Source of the DNA: Candidatus Bathyarchaeota archaeon
GTDB lineage: Archaea; Thermoproteota; Bathyarchaeia; Bathyarchaeales; DTEX01
Length of the DNA: 34,528 nt
Assembly (NCBI GenBank): GCA_003661975.1
Contig: QMXE01000005.1
Location: 1-34,528 of the forward strand
Reading direction: 5' to 3'
Below are positions 17,310-26,969 of the stretch, piece by piece (the first letter of the stretch is position 1; the number at the start of each line of letters is the position of its first letter). Both the position numbers and the translations under genes were made by a program. Below the pieces are notes generated by a model that worked only from the letters and a program-made list of their open reading frames with translations, was not told the origin of the DNA and did no database searches.

Positions 17310-18209
17310 ATGCCAGTTCTAAGTGCGGATGTTCTCGAGAAGTATGAAGAGGCAGGTCGAATAGCATCCAAAGTTAGGACGAAGATAGAAGATACCGTGA
17401 GGGAGGGCATGCGGATTATCGACATCTGCGAGATGGTTGAGGAGAACATTCGAAATCTTGGAGGAGAACCAGCTTTTCCATGCAATATCTCCGTAAATGA
17501 GATCGCCGCTCACTATACTTCTCCACCAGGAGATGAAAGAATAATTCCAGACGAATCTATAGTGAAGATCGATATAGGCGTTCATATCGATGGATATATA
17601 GTTGACACTGCAACGACCATATGCTTTAACCCGGAATATGATGAGATGGTTCAAACCTCCCGCATCGCCTTGGAAACAGCTATACGAACTATTAGACCGG
17701 GAATCTCCACTTCCGATCTTGGATCTAAGATCCAAAGAGCCATCGAGAATATGGGATTCAAGCCGATATCAAATCTTACGGGGCATCAGATAGGGCGTTA
17801 TATGATCCATGCTGGGAAATCTCTTCCGAACGTCTCGCACATCTCATTTAGGAAGATCCATGAGGGAGAGGTATATGCCATTGAACCGTTCGTTACAACA
17901 CCAAATGCAAGGGGCAGAGTAATTGAGGGAGAAGAAGCACATATATTCAGATTTTTAAAGAGAAAGAAATTGAAGCTCAAAGAATCTAAGAGGCTTCTGA
18001 ATTTTATAGAGAGAAAATTTAGGACTTTACCTTTCGCGAAGAGATGGCTTATAAAAGATAACATCTTTAATGAATTTGCATTTACACACCTTCTCGAATC
18101 TAAATGCTTAATGGCTTATCCGGTCTTTATCGAGGAGAGCAGGCAGTGGGTCGCCCAATTCGAACATACAGTTTACATAGATAAAAATGGAGCTGTCGTT
18201 TTAACTTGA
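17310..18209 (+). CDS. map: Methionine aminopeptidase type II
   Basis: PAFPCNISVNEIAAHYTSPPGDERIIPDESIVKIDIGVHIDGYIVDTATTICF...LTGHQIGRYMIHAGKSLPNV...EGEVYAIEPFVTTPNARGRV...QFEHTVYI. Confidence 0.97.
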   Translation: MPVLSADVLEKYEEAGRIASKVRTKIEDTVREGMRIIDICEMVEENIRNLGGEPAFPCNISVNEIAAHYTSPPGDERIIPDESIVKIDIGVHIDGYIVDTATTICFNPEYDEMVQTSRIALETAIRTIRPGISTSDLGSKIQRAIENMGFKPISNLTGHQIGRYMIHAGKSLPNVSHISFRKIHEGEVYAIEPFVTTPNARGRVIEGEEAHIFRFLKRKKLKLKESKRLLNFIERKFRTLPFAKRWLIKDNIFNEFAFTHLLESKCLMAYPVFIEESRQWVAQFEHTVYIDKNGAVVLT

Positions 18210-18625
18210 GGTATAGGATTAATCTTTCCCGCCTTCTTTTTGCCCTTTTCCTCTTCCCTAAAGATCGTATATATGAATGACGGACCATTGCATTTCGGGC
18301 AGGAGCCGATCTTCTTTAATACATAATCTCCCTCTTTAAAATTCCGAACGGATTCAAATCCGCAACGTGAACATCTGATTACCGTTAAGACTTTTTGTTG
18401 TTCAAATCCTAATTTGGGAGGCTTCACGCCTATCTGTAGAGCCATATAGATCGAGAGGGCAAATGCGCTTGCACTCAAGAGGAGAGCCAAGAAATCCATA
18501 TGTCCACTCTCCATATATGTCTTAAATGCCTGAATAAGCGTTATAATCGATAGGATGAGCATGATCGCAATTATCGATATCAAGTATAGGATTGATCTTT
18601 TTGGCCCTTTTAGATCAGCGCTCAT
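18173..18625 (-). CDS. Two-TM membrane protein with zinc ribbon (unknown function)
   Basis: Two hydrophobic helices, then CSRCGFESVRNFKEGDYVLKKIGSCPKCNGPSFIYTIF; overlaps the 3' end of map by 37 bp on the opposite strand. Confidence 0.75.
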   Translation of the reverse strand: MSADLKGPKRSILYLISIIAIMLILSIITLIQAFKTYMESGHMDFLALLLSASAFALSIYMALQIGVKPPKLGFEQQKVLTVIRCSRCGFESVRNFKEGDYVLKKIGSCPKCNGPSFIYTIFREEEKGKKKAGKINPIPQVKTTAPFLSM

Positions 18626-18634
18626 ATATATCTC

Positions 18635-19783
18635 CTACTGTGCTATTCCAATAGTATTTCCTATTCCAGCAATTATTATGTGATCGCCTATCTTCGTATT
18701 CTCATGAATTATCCTCTTTATTCGCTTAATAACTTCATCAACACTATTTGCTATCTCCTTCTTCATGACTGAGATGACATCCTCTATACTCTCCTTTATC
18801 AGGATAGCATCTAAAGGCACCTTATACTTTGCTGCGACCTCCTCAACTTTGTACTTATCTACTCCAGGACCGCCTATTGCGACTCCAGTTCCCTCAGCGA
18901 CCTCGCCGGACTTTTCACCTTCAAGCTTCTGAGCTGCATCGATGATTATTATCCTGCTGATCTTACCTTCCATCTCCTCTAATAGACGCCTTATAGCTTC
19001 GCCTGGTTTTCCCACATTTCCCCCTGGTCCCTTGGCCTTTAGCACATAGGCTATTCGCCCATCTATTGGGACTTCGCTTACGACGGTATCTTCGACAATC
19101 TCATATTCTTTTCTTCCATGCATCAGCCTTGCAGCTATGAGCGGGCCTATCCCGTCACCTATGGGCTGACCATTCTTGAAGGCCGTCAAAGCACTTGCAT
19201 AGGCCTGGGATTCCTTCATTATCTGTGGGAGGAGCATTTGGAGCTGAAGAATAATATAGAAGCTAGAAGTCTTCTTTCCTATGAGATAGTAGTGTCTAAC
19301 AACTTTGTATATTTGATTTAAGGCTAGTGCGGCTTCGATCATATTAGTTAGATTATTTATCTTAGTCTCATCAGCGTCCGGAACCATAAGTTTAACTTCA
19401 TCTTTAAGTCTGAAATCGCGAACGTCAACGAGATGCTCAAGTCGCTTTATTATTCCGTATGGGTCAAGATCGACTGGTGGTATATAGACGTATTCAAGGA
19501 GACGATCGACACGCTCGGTTGGATCATTATCATGCTTACTAAACTTCTTAACTGTGGAGATCGCAATTTCTCTTCCGCGATCTCTGATCATCTTTAACTT
19601 AAAGAGTGAACCTTCTATCTCCTTTAGCATAATCTTAACTTGGAGCTTCTGTCCATATAGTAGATAGAAGATGAAAAAGGCTAACCATAATATTTGGATG
19701 ATCATCCCGATGGCATTATCCTGAGATGGAACTCCCTGCATAATATCGGGAACTGAATGGGCACTCATCGAGATATGTAACAC
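18635..19783 (-). CDS. DUF1512 family archaeal membrane-associated protein
   Basis: N-terminal TM (IGMIIQILWLAFFIFYLLYGQKLQVKIMLKEIEGSLFKLK) and the conserved region IPPVDLDPYGIIKRLEHLVDVRD...GDGIGPLIAARLM...AKGPGGNVGKPGEAI. Confidence 0.85.
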   Translation of the reverse strand: MLHISMSAHSVPDIMQGVPSQDNAIGMIIQILWLAFFIFYLLYGQKLQVKIMLKEIEGSLFKLKMIRDRGREIAISTVKKFSKHDNDPTERVDRLLEYVYIPPVDLDPYGIIKRLEHLVDVRDFRLKDEVKLMVPDADETKINNLTNMIEAALALNQIYKVVRHYYLIGKKTSSFYIILQLQMLLPQIMKESQAYASALTAFKNGQPIGDGIGPLIAARLMHGRKEYEIVEDTVVSEVPIDGRIAYVLKAKGPGGNVGKPGEAIRRLLEEMEGKISRIIIIDAAQKLEGEKSGEVAEGTGVAIGGPGVDKYKVEEVAAKYKVPLDAILIKESIEDVISVMKKEIANSVDEVIKRIKRIIHENTKIGDHIIIAGIGNTIGIAQ

Positions 19784-19852
19784 CGAGTAGAAAAAGACAA
19801 GAAATTATTAATAAATCTTATAGGAAAGAAGGCGAGTATGCCAAAATGACGT

Positions 19853-21094
19853 TTAGGCGGCATCTTTCTTAGGCATCGTCTCCTTTATAAAGAATAAGCA
19901 GATATCCGAGATTAGACGTAAAATAGCTGCCAGGATCAAGCATGTAAAGAGAGCTTGCCTCTCCCCAACTAATGCTGAAAGTCTACTTGCAACGATCCCT
20001 CCGATAATAGAGCCGAGGAAGGTTGCAACGCCCATAGTCATATTCGTTGAAGCCGCATAATTCGCCCTTAAACCTGGAGGAGCAGAATCCATTATATATG
20101 CTGAAAGACTTACAATCGCTGCCGACGAAGAGACTGATAGAAGAACATTTATAATGAGCAGGTGATGCCAGCTACTGGCAAATGCGTAGAGCAGAGGATA
20201 CAAAAGGAAAGATGTTCTACTTATGATTAATGTCGGTTTTCTACCAAATCTATCAACTATTGAACCCATCTTCGGCTGGGTTATACTCGTCACAAATCCT
20301 GAAGCCGCAGATATCACGGCTATTTGCCACACAGTCGCACGCACAACCTTAATAGTAACATAGGGGAAGAGAGGCCAAGCAAAGGCCATTGCAAAACCAT
20401 AAAATCCATTAATGACTAAGAAACGGCGAAAATCGCTATCAAGCAAGGGAGATGTTATGCCGCTCCATCCGCGAGTCGGCCGTTCCACCCTGACTTCCTT
20501 AACGAAGATGACCAAGACCGCGGCTAGAATTGCCGTTGCAGCGGACAATACGAATGGAACTGTGAAGGAGCTGGCTGTGATCTCTCCGTGCTGCTCATAC
20601 GTCATTAAGGCTACAATAAGCGTTGCTAGAACACCTGATAATTGGCTTACAGCCCCGATCCTGCCGAGAATTTTACCTCTATTCTTTATGGTTGTATAAT
20701 CCGCTAATAGTGAACTCCATGAGGGCACAGCAGCCGAGCATAAGATGGACTGAAGTATTATGAGCAATATGAGCTGATCAGGTTCACGGAAGAAGAGAAG
20801 AGCAGCTATTATACATCCACTTGAAAAGTAACCCATGGCTATAAGGGCCTTTCTACTGAATCTCTCAGAGATTTCACCCCAGCCTATCTGGAGGATGTTC
20901 TGGAATAAGTTTCTGGCGGATCTCATCATCCCCATCTGATCAAAGGATACTCCCAGAACGACGGCGTATGGAAAGAAAAAGCTCAATAGGAGACTATCAG
21001 AGAAATAGGTAGCCGCTGCGGTTCCATAAAGTAAGGAGTTCGGCTTCAGCGTTTCTTTTGAATCATCGCTGCTCAAGTCTCTGTTACCCTTCAT
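19853..21094 (-). CDS. Major facilitator superfamily transporter
   Basis: About 12 hydrophobic segments; QPKMGSIVDRFGRKPTLIISR is the MFS A-like loop motif. Confidence 0.88.
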   Translation of the reverse strand: MKGNRDLSSDDSKETLKPNSLLYGTAAATYFSDSLLLSFFFPYAVVLGVSFDQMGMMRSARNLFQNILQIGWGEISERFSRKALIAMGYFSSGCIIAALLFFREPDQLILLIILQSILCSAAVPSWSSLLADYTTIKNRGKILGRIGAVSQLSGVLATLIVALMTYEQHGEITASSFTVPFVLSAATAILAAVLVIFVKEVRVERPTRGWSGITSPLLDSDFRRFLVINGFYGFAMAFAWPLFPYVTIKVVRATVWQIAVISAASGFVTSITQPKMGSIVDRFGRKPTLIISRTSFLLYPLLYAFASSWHHLLIINVLLSVSSSAAIVSLSAYIMDSAPPGLRANYAASTNMTMGVATFLGSIIGGIVASRLSALVGERQALFTCLILAAILRLISDICLFFIKETMPKKDAA

Positions 21095-21218
21095 GCTTCA
21101 AGTGAATCAAACCTATGCATGCGATGATAAATCTTTTATGTTCTGCTGAAATCATACGAGATGTAATTTATCCTCATAAGAGAATTTTAGAGTATAGTGA
21201 AAAATTGAATGCCAATTC

Positions 21219-21270
21219 TCCCTTAAGAAGGGACGGGATACACGGAAGAGATGACCGTGAGGACGTCATC
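21219..21270. other. Cluster of inverted repeats between amrB and the MFS gene
   Basis: TCCCTT-AAG-AAGGGA (21219-21233); CACGG/CCGTG (21241-21245/21255-21259); GATGAC/GTCATC (21250-21255/21265-21270). Confidence 0.4.
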
Positions 21271-22159
21271 TTTCGATTATTATAGAAGCATATCCAACTA
21301 TGGCATCAGTCGATCCCTGAACGTCATAGCTTGTAGCATACTTCAACAGTCTCCCCTTACTCGCTCCAAGCCTCTTTGACGCTATTATCATCGTCGCAAC
21401 GGGAAGATATCCGCACATCGTATAATTGTTTTTTTGGACGATTGTGATAAGCCTCTTCGCATCAAGGGACGTTATAGCCTCGATCATTGAATTATCGGTC
21501 TGATAAATCCACTTTAATACCTTCTCAAGGGGTTTTGTTCCAGCGGGAGTATATCCATATAGGACTCCATAATGCGTAAAGTCCGTGCTGCCGAGAACAA
21601 CTATATCTCTTCCCAGATCTTCCGCCACGTCAGCTATGGCTTCTCCAACGTTCTTACACATCTCATAGTCTCCATAACCGACTATTATTGGGACTATTCT
21701 GAAATTTTCTCCATAGATATATTGAAGGAATGGAAGCTGTATCTCTATTGAATGTTCACCCTCATGGGCTTCAGGATTTATATCAACGAATCCGGAATGC
21801 TTAACTATTGACCGAGCAAGTTCTGAATCTACCTTCACATCGCCCATGGGCATCCTCCAGATAGCATCAAGCATTGTGGCGAATCCAGGATTTCCTGCAT
21901 GGCTAACTCCTAAAATGACAAATGTCTCCGGCCTACCATCCCTAGCTAAGTGATAGTATGTATGAGAAGCTATGGGACCTGAGTATATGAGTCCGGCATG
22001 TGGGACAACGCCTCCGACAATCCTCCTATCACCATTCTCTGAGATCTTTGGCTTGCTGCCAACACCATGCTTTGAGAGAAAACAGCGTTCAATCTCGATT
22101 CTCTCTTGACTGGGATCAAAGGGATGAAAACCCCAAGCAGAGGGTCTTCTCACATACAT
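21266..22159 (-). CDS. amrB: AmmeMemoRadiSam system protein B (MEMO1 family)
   Basis: VRRPSAWGFHPFDPSQERIEIERCF...RRIVGGVVPHAGLIYSGPIASHTYYHL...VILGVSHAGNPGFATM...LGSTDFTHYG...MCGYLPVATMI. Confidence 0.93.
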   Translation of the reverse strand: MYVRRPSAWGFHPFDPSQERIEIERCFLSKHGVGSKPKISENGDRRIVGGVVPHAGLIYSGPIASHTYYHLARDGRPETFVILGVSHAGNPGFATMLDAIWRMPMGDVKVDSELARSIVKHSGFVDINPEAHEGEHSIEIQLPFLQYIYGENFRIVPIIVGYGDYEMCKNVGEAIADVAEDLGRDIVVLGSTDFTHYGVLYGYTPAGTKPLEKVLKWIYQTDNSMIEAITSLDAKRLITIVQKNNYTMCGYLPVATMIIASKRLGASKGRLLKYATSYDVQGSTDAIVGYASIIIER

Positions 22160-22215
22160 GCAGATTCCTCAATATCATTTAATACGCGGTTTGGAGAATA
22201 AATATTTAATTCAGA

Positions 22216-22446
22216 ATGGACGGAGGACTTGGCGTTATGGGAGCAAATGGATTAAAGGACATGTCTCCCTCCGAGAGGCAACTTTACGAATACATAAAGA
22301 GGGCTGAGGAGATTATGGTATCCAACATTCCCTCTCGAATGATGGGAACTCTTCCTCATCTCATCAGAAAGGGATTAGTTGAAGTTTATAAAAAACAGAC
22401 TGTGCCTTGGTCATCAAAGAAGAAGAAATTCGTTAGGGCTCGGTGA
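22216..22446 (+). CDS. Small HTH-like hypothetical protein
   Basis: SPSERQLYEYIKRAEEIMVSNIPSRMMGTLPHLIRKGLVEVYKKQTVPWSSKKKKFVR; helix-turn-helix/wing pattern. Confidence 0.6.
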   Translation: MDGGLGVMGANGLKDMSPSERQLYEYIKRAEEIMVSNIPSRMMGTLPHLIRKGLVEVYKKQTVPWSSKKKKFVRAR

Positions 22447-22626
22447 GATTTTAAACTCTAATGCATACCGATAAGACATACCAACCTTGAAGGGATGATA
22501 GGATTAGACATAAAAGCGATATTTTCTGTTATTTTGATTATAGTTTTTTCATCCATAATATATATAAAAAATGCAAATATAGACAGGTAATACCGGGTTT
22601 TTACGAATTCGAGGGAAGTGAAAATT

Positions 22627-22905
22627 ATGAGTAGGAAAAGATCAAAGTTAGAGATATATCTCGATGTTCTAGAGAAGATTAATGAAGGCATCAGTAGGCC
22701 AACTAACATAATGTATAAGTGCAATTTATCTTGGAGACCTCTCCGAGAAATTCTGGGAACCCTTATGAATAGAGGATTAATCAAGGAGGTTGAACAGCAC
22801 AATTACAGGTGTTATATAATAACCGAGAAAGGAAGGGAGACGCTGATATACTTTAGAAGAATAATTAAGGCATTCAATTCAAGAGGGAACTTGGTCATCC
22901 AGTAA
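22627..22905 (+). CDS. Winged-helix DNA-binding protein (archaeal single-domain wHTH)
   Basis: MSRKRSKLEIYLDVLEKINEGISRPTNIMYKCNLSWRPLREILGTLMNRGLIKEVEQHNYRCYIITEKGRETLIYF. Confidence 0.82.
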   Translation: MSRKRSKLEIYLDVLEKINEGISRPTNIMYKCNLSWRPLREILGTLMNRGLIKEVEQHNYRCYIITEKGRETLIYFRRIIKAFNSRGNLVIQ

Positions 22906-22918
22906 AAATTGGAGGGAA

Positions 22919-23914
22919 TTAAAACATTTTTATCCGTTGTCCAAGATTCTTGGACAAAGCCTTTCTATATACAATATCTGCTGTTACAGCATCTTGGATT
23001 GCAAGTCCAGTAGAAGTAAAGATTGTGATCTCTTCAGACGATGTTCTTCCAGGCTTTAACCCTGCAATGACATCCCCGAGCTCTCCGCAGATCTTTTCCT
23101 TGGTGATTATACCCTTTGAGAATGGAACATTAACCTCTCCTGAATGTAATCCTTGTTCCCAATCATCAACGTATATCTTTGCGCGTAAAAGTATCTTCGG
23201 ATCAAGCTCCTCTTTTCCAGGAGCATCAGCACCAATACATGTTATATGCGTTCCCTCGGAGATCCACTCATCAAAGACTAGAGGTTTCCTCGAAGGCGTT
23301 GTTGTAACTACGATGTCAGCGTTATCAACGGCGTCCTTTACATTTTTCACGGGAACCAGCGTGGTTTTCCCTTCGCAGATAGGCCTCATCTCCGAAATAT
23401 AACTTTCTATTCTGCTTTTGCTTCTACTCCACACTCTAACCTCCTCTAAACTTCCATAGAGACTCAATAAAGCCATAAGCTGAGTTTTAGCCTGAACCCC
23501 AGCTCCAACAAGGCCTACAACCTTAGAATCCTTTCTTGCCAGATACTTTGCTGCTATTCCACCGGCCGCTCCCGTTCGCATCGCCGTGATCCATCTCCCT
23601 CCCATTATAGCTAGGGGAACGCCGCTCTTCGGATCTATAAGAACTATGACCGCCATAACCGTTGGAAGATCAAATTTCTTCGGATTATCAGGATGAACAT
23701 TCACTACTTTAACGGCTGAGATCCCTAATCTCTCGAGATATGATGGCATGGCCCTTAAGTCACCATTATATTTCTCGTATATGATGTAGACCTTCGGGGG
23801 CATCTGCACATATCCCAAAGCTTTCTCTTTAAATGCCGTCTCAACGGCATTCATGACCTCATCAATCTGAAGTATGGCTTCTATATCACTCTCCGTGAGG
23901 AGTAGGATCTCCAT
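22919..23914 (-). CDS. Ornithine cyclodeaminase/mu-crystallin/archaeal alanine dehydrogenase family
   Basis: EAFKEKALGYVQMPPKVYI...GDLRAMPSYLERLGISAVKVVNVHPDNP...GGRWITAMRTGAAGGIAAKYLARKDSKVVGLVGAGVQAKTQLMAL. Confidence 0.92.
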   Translation of the reverse strand: MEILLLTESDIEAILQIDEVMNAVETAFKEKALGYVQMPPKVYIIYEKYNGDLRAMPSYLERLGISAVKVVNVHPDNPKKFDLPTVMAVIVLIDPKSGVPLAIMGGRWITAMRTGAAGGIAAKYLARKDSKVVGLVGAGVQAKTQLMALLSLYGSLEEVRVWSRSKSRIESYISEMRPICEGKTTLVPVKNVKDAVDNADIVVTTTPSRKPLVFDEWISEGTHITCIGADAPGKEELDPKILLRAKIYVDDWEQGLHSGEVNVPFSKGIITKEKICGELGDVIAGLKPGRTSSEEITIFTSTGLAIQDAVTADIVYRKALSKNLGQRIKMF

Positions 23915-23920
23915 CTATCC

Positions 23921-24829
23921 TCAACCACCATATATTGGAATACCATTATTTGGATCTCTAGTGTATTCCATAAATTTCTCTAGTATCTGCCTAGTTACAG
24001 GCCCCATTTTCCCTTCACCTATCTGCCTCTTATTGACCTCTCTTATTGGCATAACCTCCGCTGCAGTTCCAGTAAGAAATGCCTCATCGGCATTGTAAAG
24101 CTCCGCCACGGTGATTCCCTTTTCGATGACTTGATAGCCGAGCTTTTGAGCTATCTCCTTGATGACACTTGCAGTTATTCCAGGAAGAGCCCCGCTTGTC
24201 GACGGCGGGGTGAACAATTTGCCGTCCTTAACGATAAAAATGTTTTCTCCAGTTGCCTCACAGATAAAACCGTTTGGATCCAGAATTATTGCCTCATCAG
24301 CACCAGCATTATTTGCTTCGATCTTAGCCAATATACTGTTCAAGTAATTTAAAGATTTAATTTCATGTGTTGTCGCATCAACAGAGTCCCTTCTAACCCA
24401 TGAGACTATCATGCTCATACCTCTTTCTCTAACCTTCTCATCATATAATTGAAGTAGAGGAACAGCAATTATTATAACGGATGGCTTTGGACACTTCCTT
24501 GGATCCAAGCCTAGATCTCCCTTCCCTCTGGTTACAACAAGTCTGATATAAGCATCTTTAAGACCGTTTTTTCTAAGAGTCTCTAATACAGCCTCTATCA
24601 TCTCATCTTTCGTCATCGGTATATCCAGCATTATCGCTTTAGCCGAGTTATACAGTCGGTCTATATGTTCCTTAAGCTTAAAAACTACACCGTTATATGA
24701 ACGGATACCCTCGAAGACTCCATCTCCATAGAGAAATCCATGATCAAAGACTGAGATTTTCGCTTCTGATTCAGGATAAAATTTTCCATCAATGTAAATA
24801 AGTAGTTCCCTCTCAGACAAACCCAACAC
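23921..24829 (-). CDS. ilvE: Branched-chain-amino-acid aminotransferase
   Basis: IDGKFYPESEAKISVFDHGFLYGDGVFEGIRSYNGVVFKLKEHIDRLYNSAKAI...EIKSLNYLNSILAKIEAN...EATGENIFIVKDGKLFTPP. Confidence 0.95.
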   Translation of the reverse strand: MLGLSERELLIYIDGKFYPESEAKISVFDHGFLYGDGVFEGIRSYNGVVFKLKEHIDRLYNSAKAIMLDIPMTKDEMIEAVLETLRKNGLKDAYIRLVVTRGKGDLGLDPRKCPKPSVIIIAVPLLQLYDEKVRERGMSMIVSWVRRDSVDATTHEIKSLNYLNSILAKIEANNAGADEAIILDPNGFICEATGENIFIVKDGKLFTPPSTSGALPGITASVIKEIAQKLGYQVIEKGITVAELYNADEAFLTGTAAEVMPIREVNKRQIGEGKMGPVTRQILEKFMEYTRDPNNGIPIYGG

Positions 24830-24877
24830 CTCATCAGAATCAACTTAGTTTATGACTATAAAAAAGTAATGTGTGGC

Positions 24878-26752
24878 TTATCCGTAAAAGCGCGGTCGCC
24901 TGGAGAGCCTCATCGGAAGACTTAGGGGCTTGAAGGGCTTATCTCTAACGCGCTCCTTGATCTCGCTGATAAGATCTTTAAGGTGCATTCTTCTTATCTC
25001 TCCACCCATCTCCGCGCCTGAAATCCTACGATCTCTAACGGATAAAACTCCAGACTCCAATTCTCTCTGCCCGACAACTATTATGTATGGTATCCATTCC
25101 ATTTCGGCCTCTCTGATCTTCTTTTGCATAGTCATCGGCCGATCATCCCAGTCAACTCTTATATTGTGCTTAGAGATCTCTTTGGCGATCTTTTCGGCTT
25201 CTTGGAAGAAACGGTCAGCAACAGGAATCACCCTTACTTGAGTTGGGGAGAGCCATAATGGAAGCATGGGAGGCTTTCCCCTCTTTTGGTCCATATAGGC
25301 CTTCTCGAGCATCGCATATAGATCCCGCTCAATAGCCCCGCTTGGAGAGCAGTGTAGGATTAATGGAACCCTTCTTTCTCCCTTCTCGTCAATATAGCAT
25401 ATCCCGTATCTACCAGCATTTTCTGTATCTATTTGATCGGTTGATAGAGCTGATGCCTTGTCCAGGTTGTCAATAAAGTTGAATTCCCACTTTAAAACAA
25501 AATAGAAGAACTGTTTGTTCCATACTTCAATAAGCGCGGGCTTTCCAAACTTTCTTACAAGAAGAGCGATGAAGCCCTTATTTTCTTCATAAAAATCCTT
25601 AGTGAACCTTATGACCAGCTCATAATCTTCTCGATTCAAACCGAATCCCTCAAGAGTTTCGATGCTCAGCTGGAATCTCCTCAGCATCTCCTCTTTAGCC
25701 TGCTCTAAATCAGCGCATATTGCATGAACATCAGGCATCGTGAAAGCTCTTAGCCTTCTAAGACCAGAGAGCTCGCCGCTCTTTTCCCTTCTAAAGCTAT
25801 ATCTGGTCAGCTCATATATTCTGAGCGGGAGCTGACGATAAGATATCTGAGTACCTCGGAGTATTAGGAACTGTCCAAAGCATGCACTAAACCTAAGAAA
25901 GAACTCCTTATCGTCGGATCTCAGAATATACTGTCGTGCAGGGAACCTATGCAGATAACTTGCAAGAGCTGGATGCTCAAGATCATACATGATCGGTGTT
26001 TCGACTTCCATACCGCCGTATGCGATTACCTTCTCAGTCACGAACTGCTCCATTAAAGACTTTATCAATCTTCCCTTCGGATACCACCTGAAGTTTCCGG
26101 GATCGCTTGCCGGCTCATAATCAACTAATTCAAGTCTCCGCATTAAATTAACGTGTGGGGGAGTCTGCTGAACCGCCCTCATCTTTGAGATCTCATAATG
26201 CGCAAATTTCCTCAGATTTTCATGATTGGTGAAATCATAATCTTCGACGGGAATCAATCTTCCGTCAAGATCCATTATATACCAATCGGATCTTATCTTC
26301 TCCTCTGCCTTTAGAGCCTCAGAAACTACCTCCTTCTCTTCTCTCAGCTGGATTGAACGAAACTGCTCTGCGAGCGGATGGCCTTTCACTGAGATTGTGA
26401 AAGCCTTACACCAGCCGAATGGAGCTCTATAAGTCTCTATTCCCAGACCCTTCGCATAAGACTCCATGTCCTTCAAAATCTCTAGGGCTTCATATGAAGA
26501 TGCAAGATCCCCACTCAGATGCGCATAGGGATATATGAGAATCCTATTCGCCTTTATCCTATTTAAGAAGACCTTCACATCATCTATCGCTTTTCGTCCA
26601 GTTTGAATAGTATCTCCCTTTTCGACTGAAACGAAGAGAACAACCAATTCTTCTAGGCGGCAGGGCTTTCTCTCGCATTCCTCTGCTGAAGCAATCTCCC
26701 TTTCGATCGGCTGATACTCAATGAAATCTGAGTGAAGCTGAAGTATCTTCAT
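24878..26752 (-). CDS. thrS: Threonyl-tRNA synthetase (archaeal type with DTD-like N-terminal editing domain)
   Basis: MKILQLHSDFIEYQPIEREI...YPYAHLSGDLASSYEALEIL (archaeal editing domain); catalytic FRWYPKGRLIKSLMEQFV...FRFSACFGQFLILRGTQISYRQLPLRIYELTRYSFR; anticodon domain PVADRFFQEAEKIAKEI. Confidence 0.96.
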   Translation of the reverse strand: MKILQLHSDFIEYQPIEREIASAEECERKPCRLEELVVLFVSVEKGDTIQTGRKAIDDVKVFLNRIKANRILIYPYAHLSGDLASSYEALEILKDMESYAKGLGIETYRAPFGWCKAFTISVKGHPLAEQFRSIQLREEKEVVSEALKAEEKIRSDWYIMDLDGRLIPVEDYDFTNHENLRKFAHYEISKMRAVQQTPPHVNLMRRLELVDYEPASDPGNFRWYPKGRLIKSLMEQFVTEKVIAYGGMEVETPIMYDLEHPALASYLHRFPARQYILRSDDKEFFLRFSACFGQFLILRGTQISYRQLPLRIYELTRYSFRREKSGELSGLRRLRAFTMPDVHAICADLEQAKEEMLRRFQLSIETLEGFGLNREDYELVIRFTKDFYEENKGFIALLVRKFGKPALIEVWNKQFFYFVLKWEFNFIDNLDKASALSTDQIDTENAGRYGICYIDEKGERRVPLILHCSPSGAIERDLYAMLEKAYMDQKRGKPPMLPLWLSPTQVRVIPVADRFFQEAEKIAKEISKHNIRVDWDDRPMTMQKKIREAEMEWIPYIIVVGQRELESGVLSVRDRRISGAEMGGEIRRMHLKDLISEIKERVRDKPFKPLSLPMRLSRRPRFYG

Positions 26753-26908
26753 GTATGAAGCCTCATCAACCGTAAGGATTACCTTAATTTTTTACTATCG
26801 ATATTAGATAAAGATTTTGTGAGAAAAGCACATCCTATAATAGCAAACCCATCACATTATATCTTCACAATGCATTAAGTCTATGTTCCCTAGCAGCCTC
26901 TCAAACCG

Positions 26909-26969
26909 CTTTCATCAGTCAAAATGAAAGGATCAGCAACTCAATGAAATACAGATGATCAATTTCATT
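26909..26969. other. Two tandem hairpins in the thrS upstream intergenic region
   Basis: CTTTCAT(26909-26915)/ATGAAAG(26924-26930), 7-bp arms; AATGAAAT(26943-26950)/ATTTCATT(26962-26969), 8-bp arms. Confidence 0.5.

Noticed and set aside
22458-22802. Minus-strand 114-aa ORF overlapping the wHTH gene
   Set aside because: Conflicts with a convincing winged-helix CDS and lacks family features.
24930-25241. Plus-strand ORF opposite thrS
   Set aside because: Antisense shadow of the anticodon-binding region of ThrRS.
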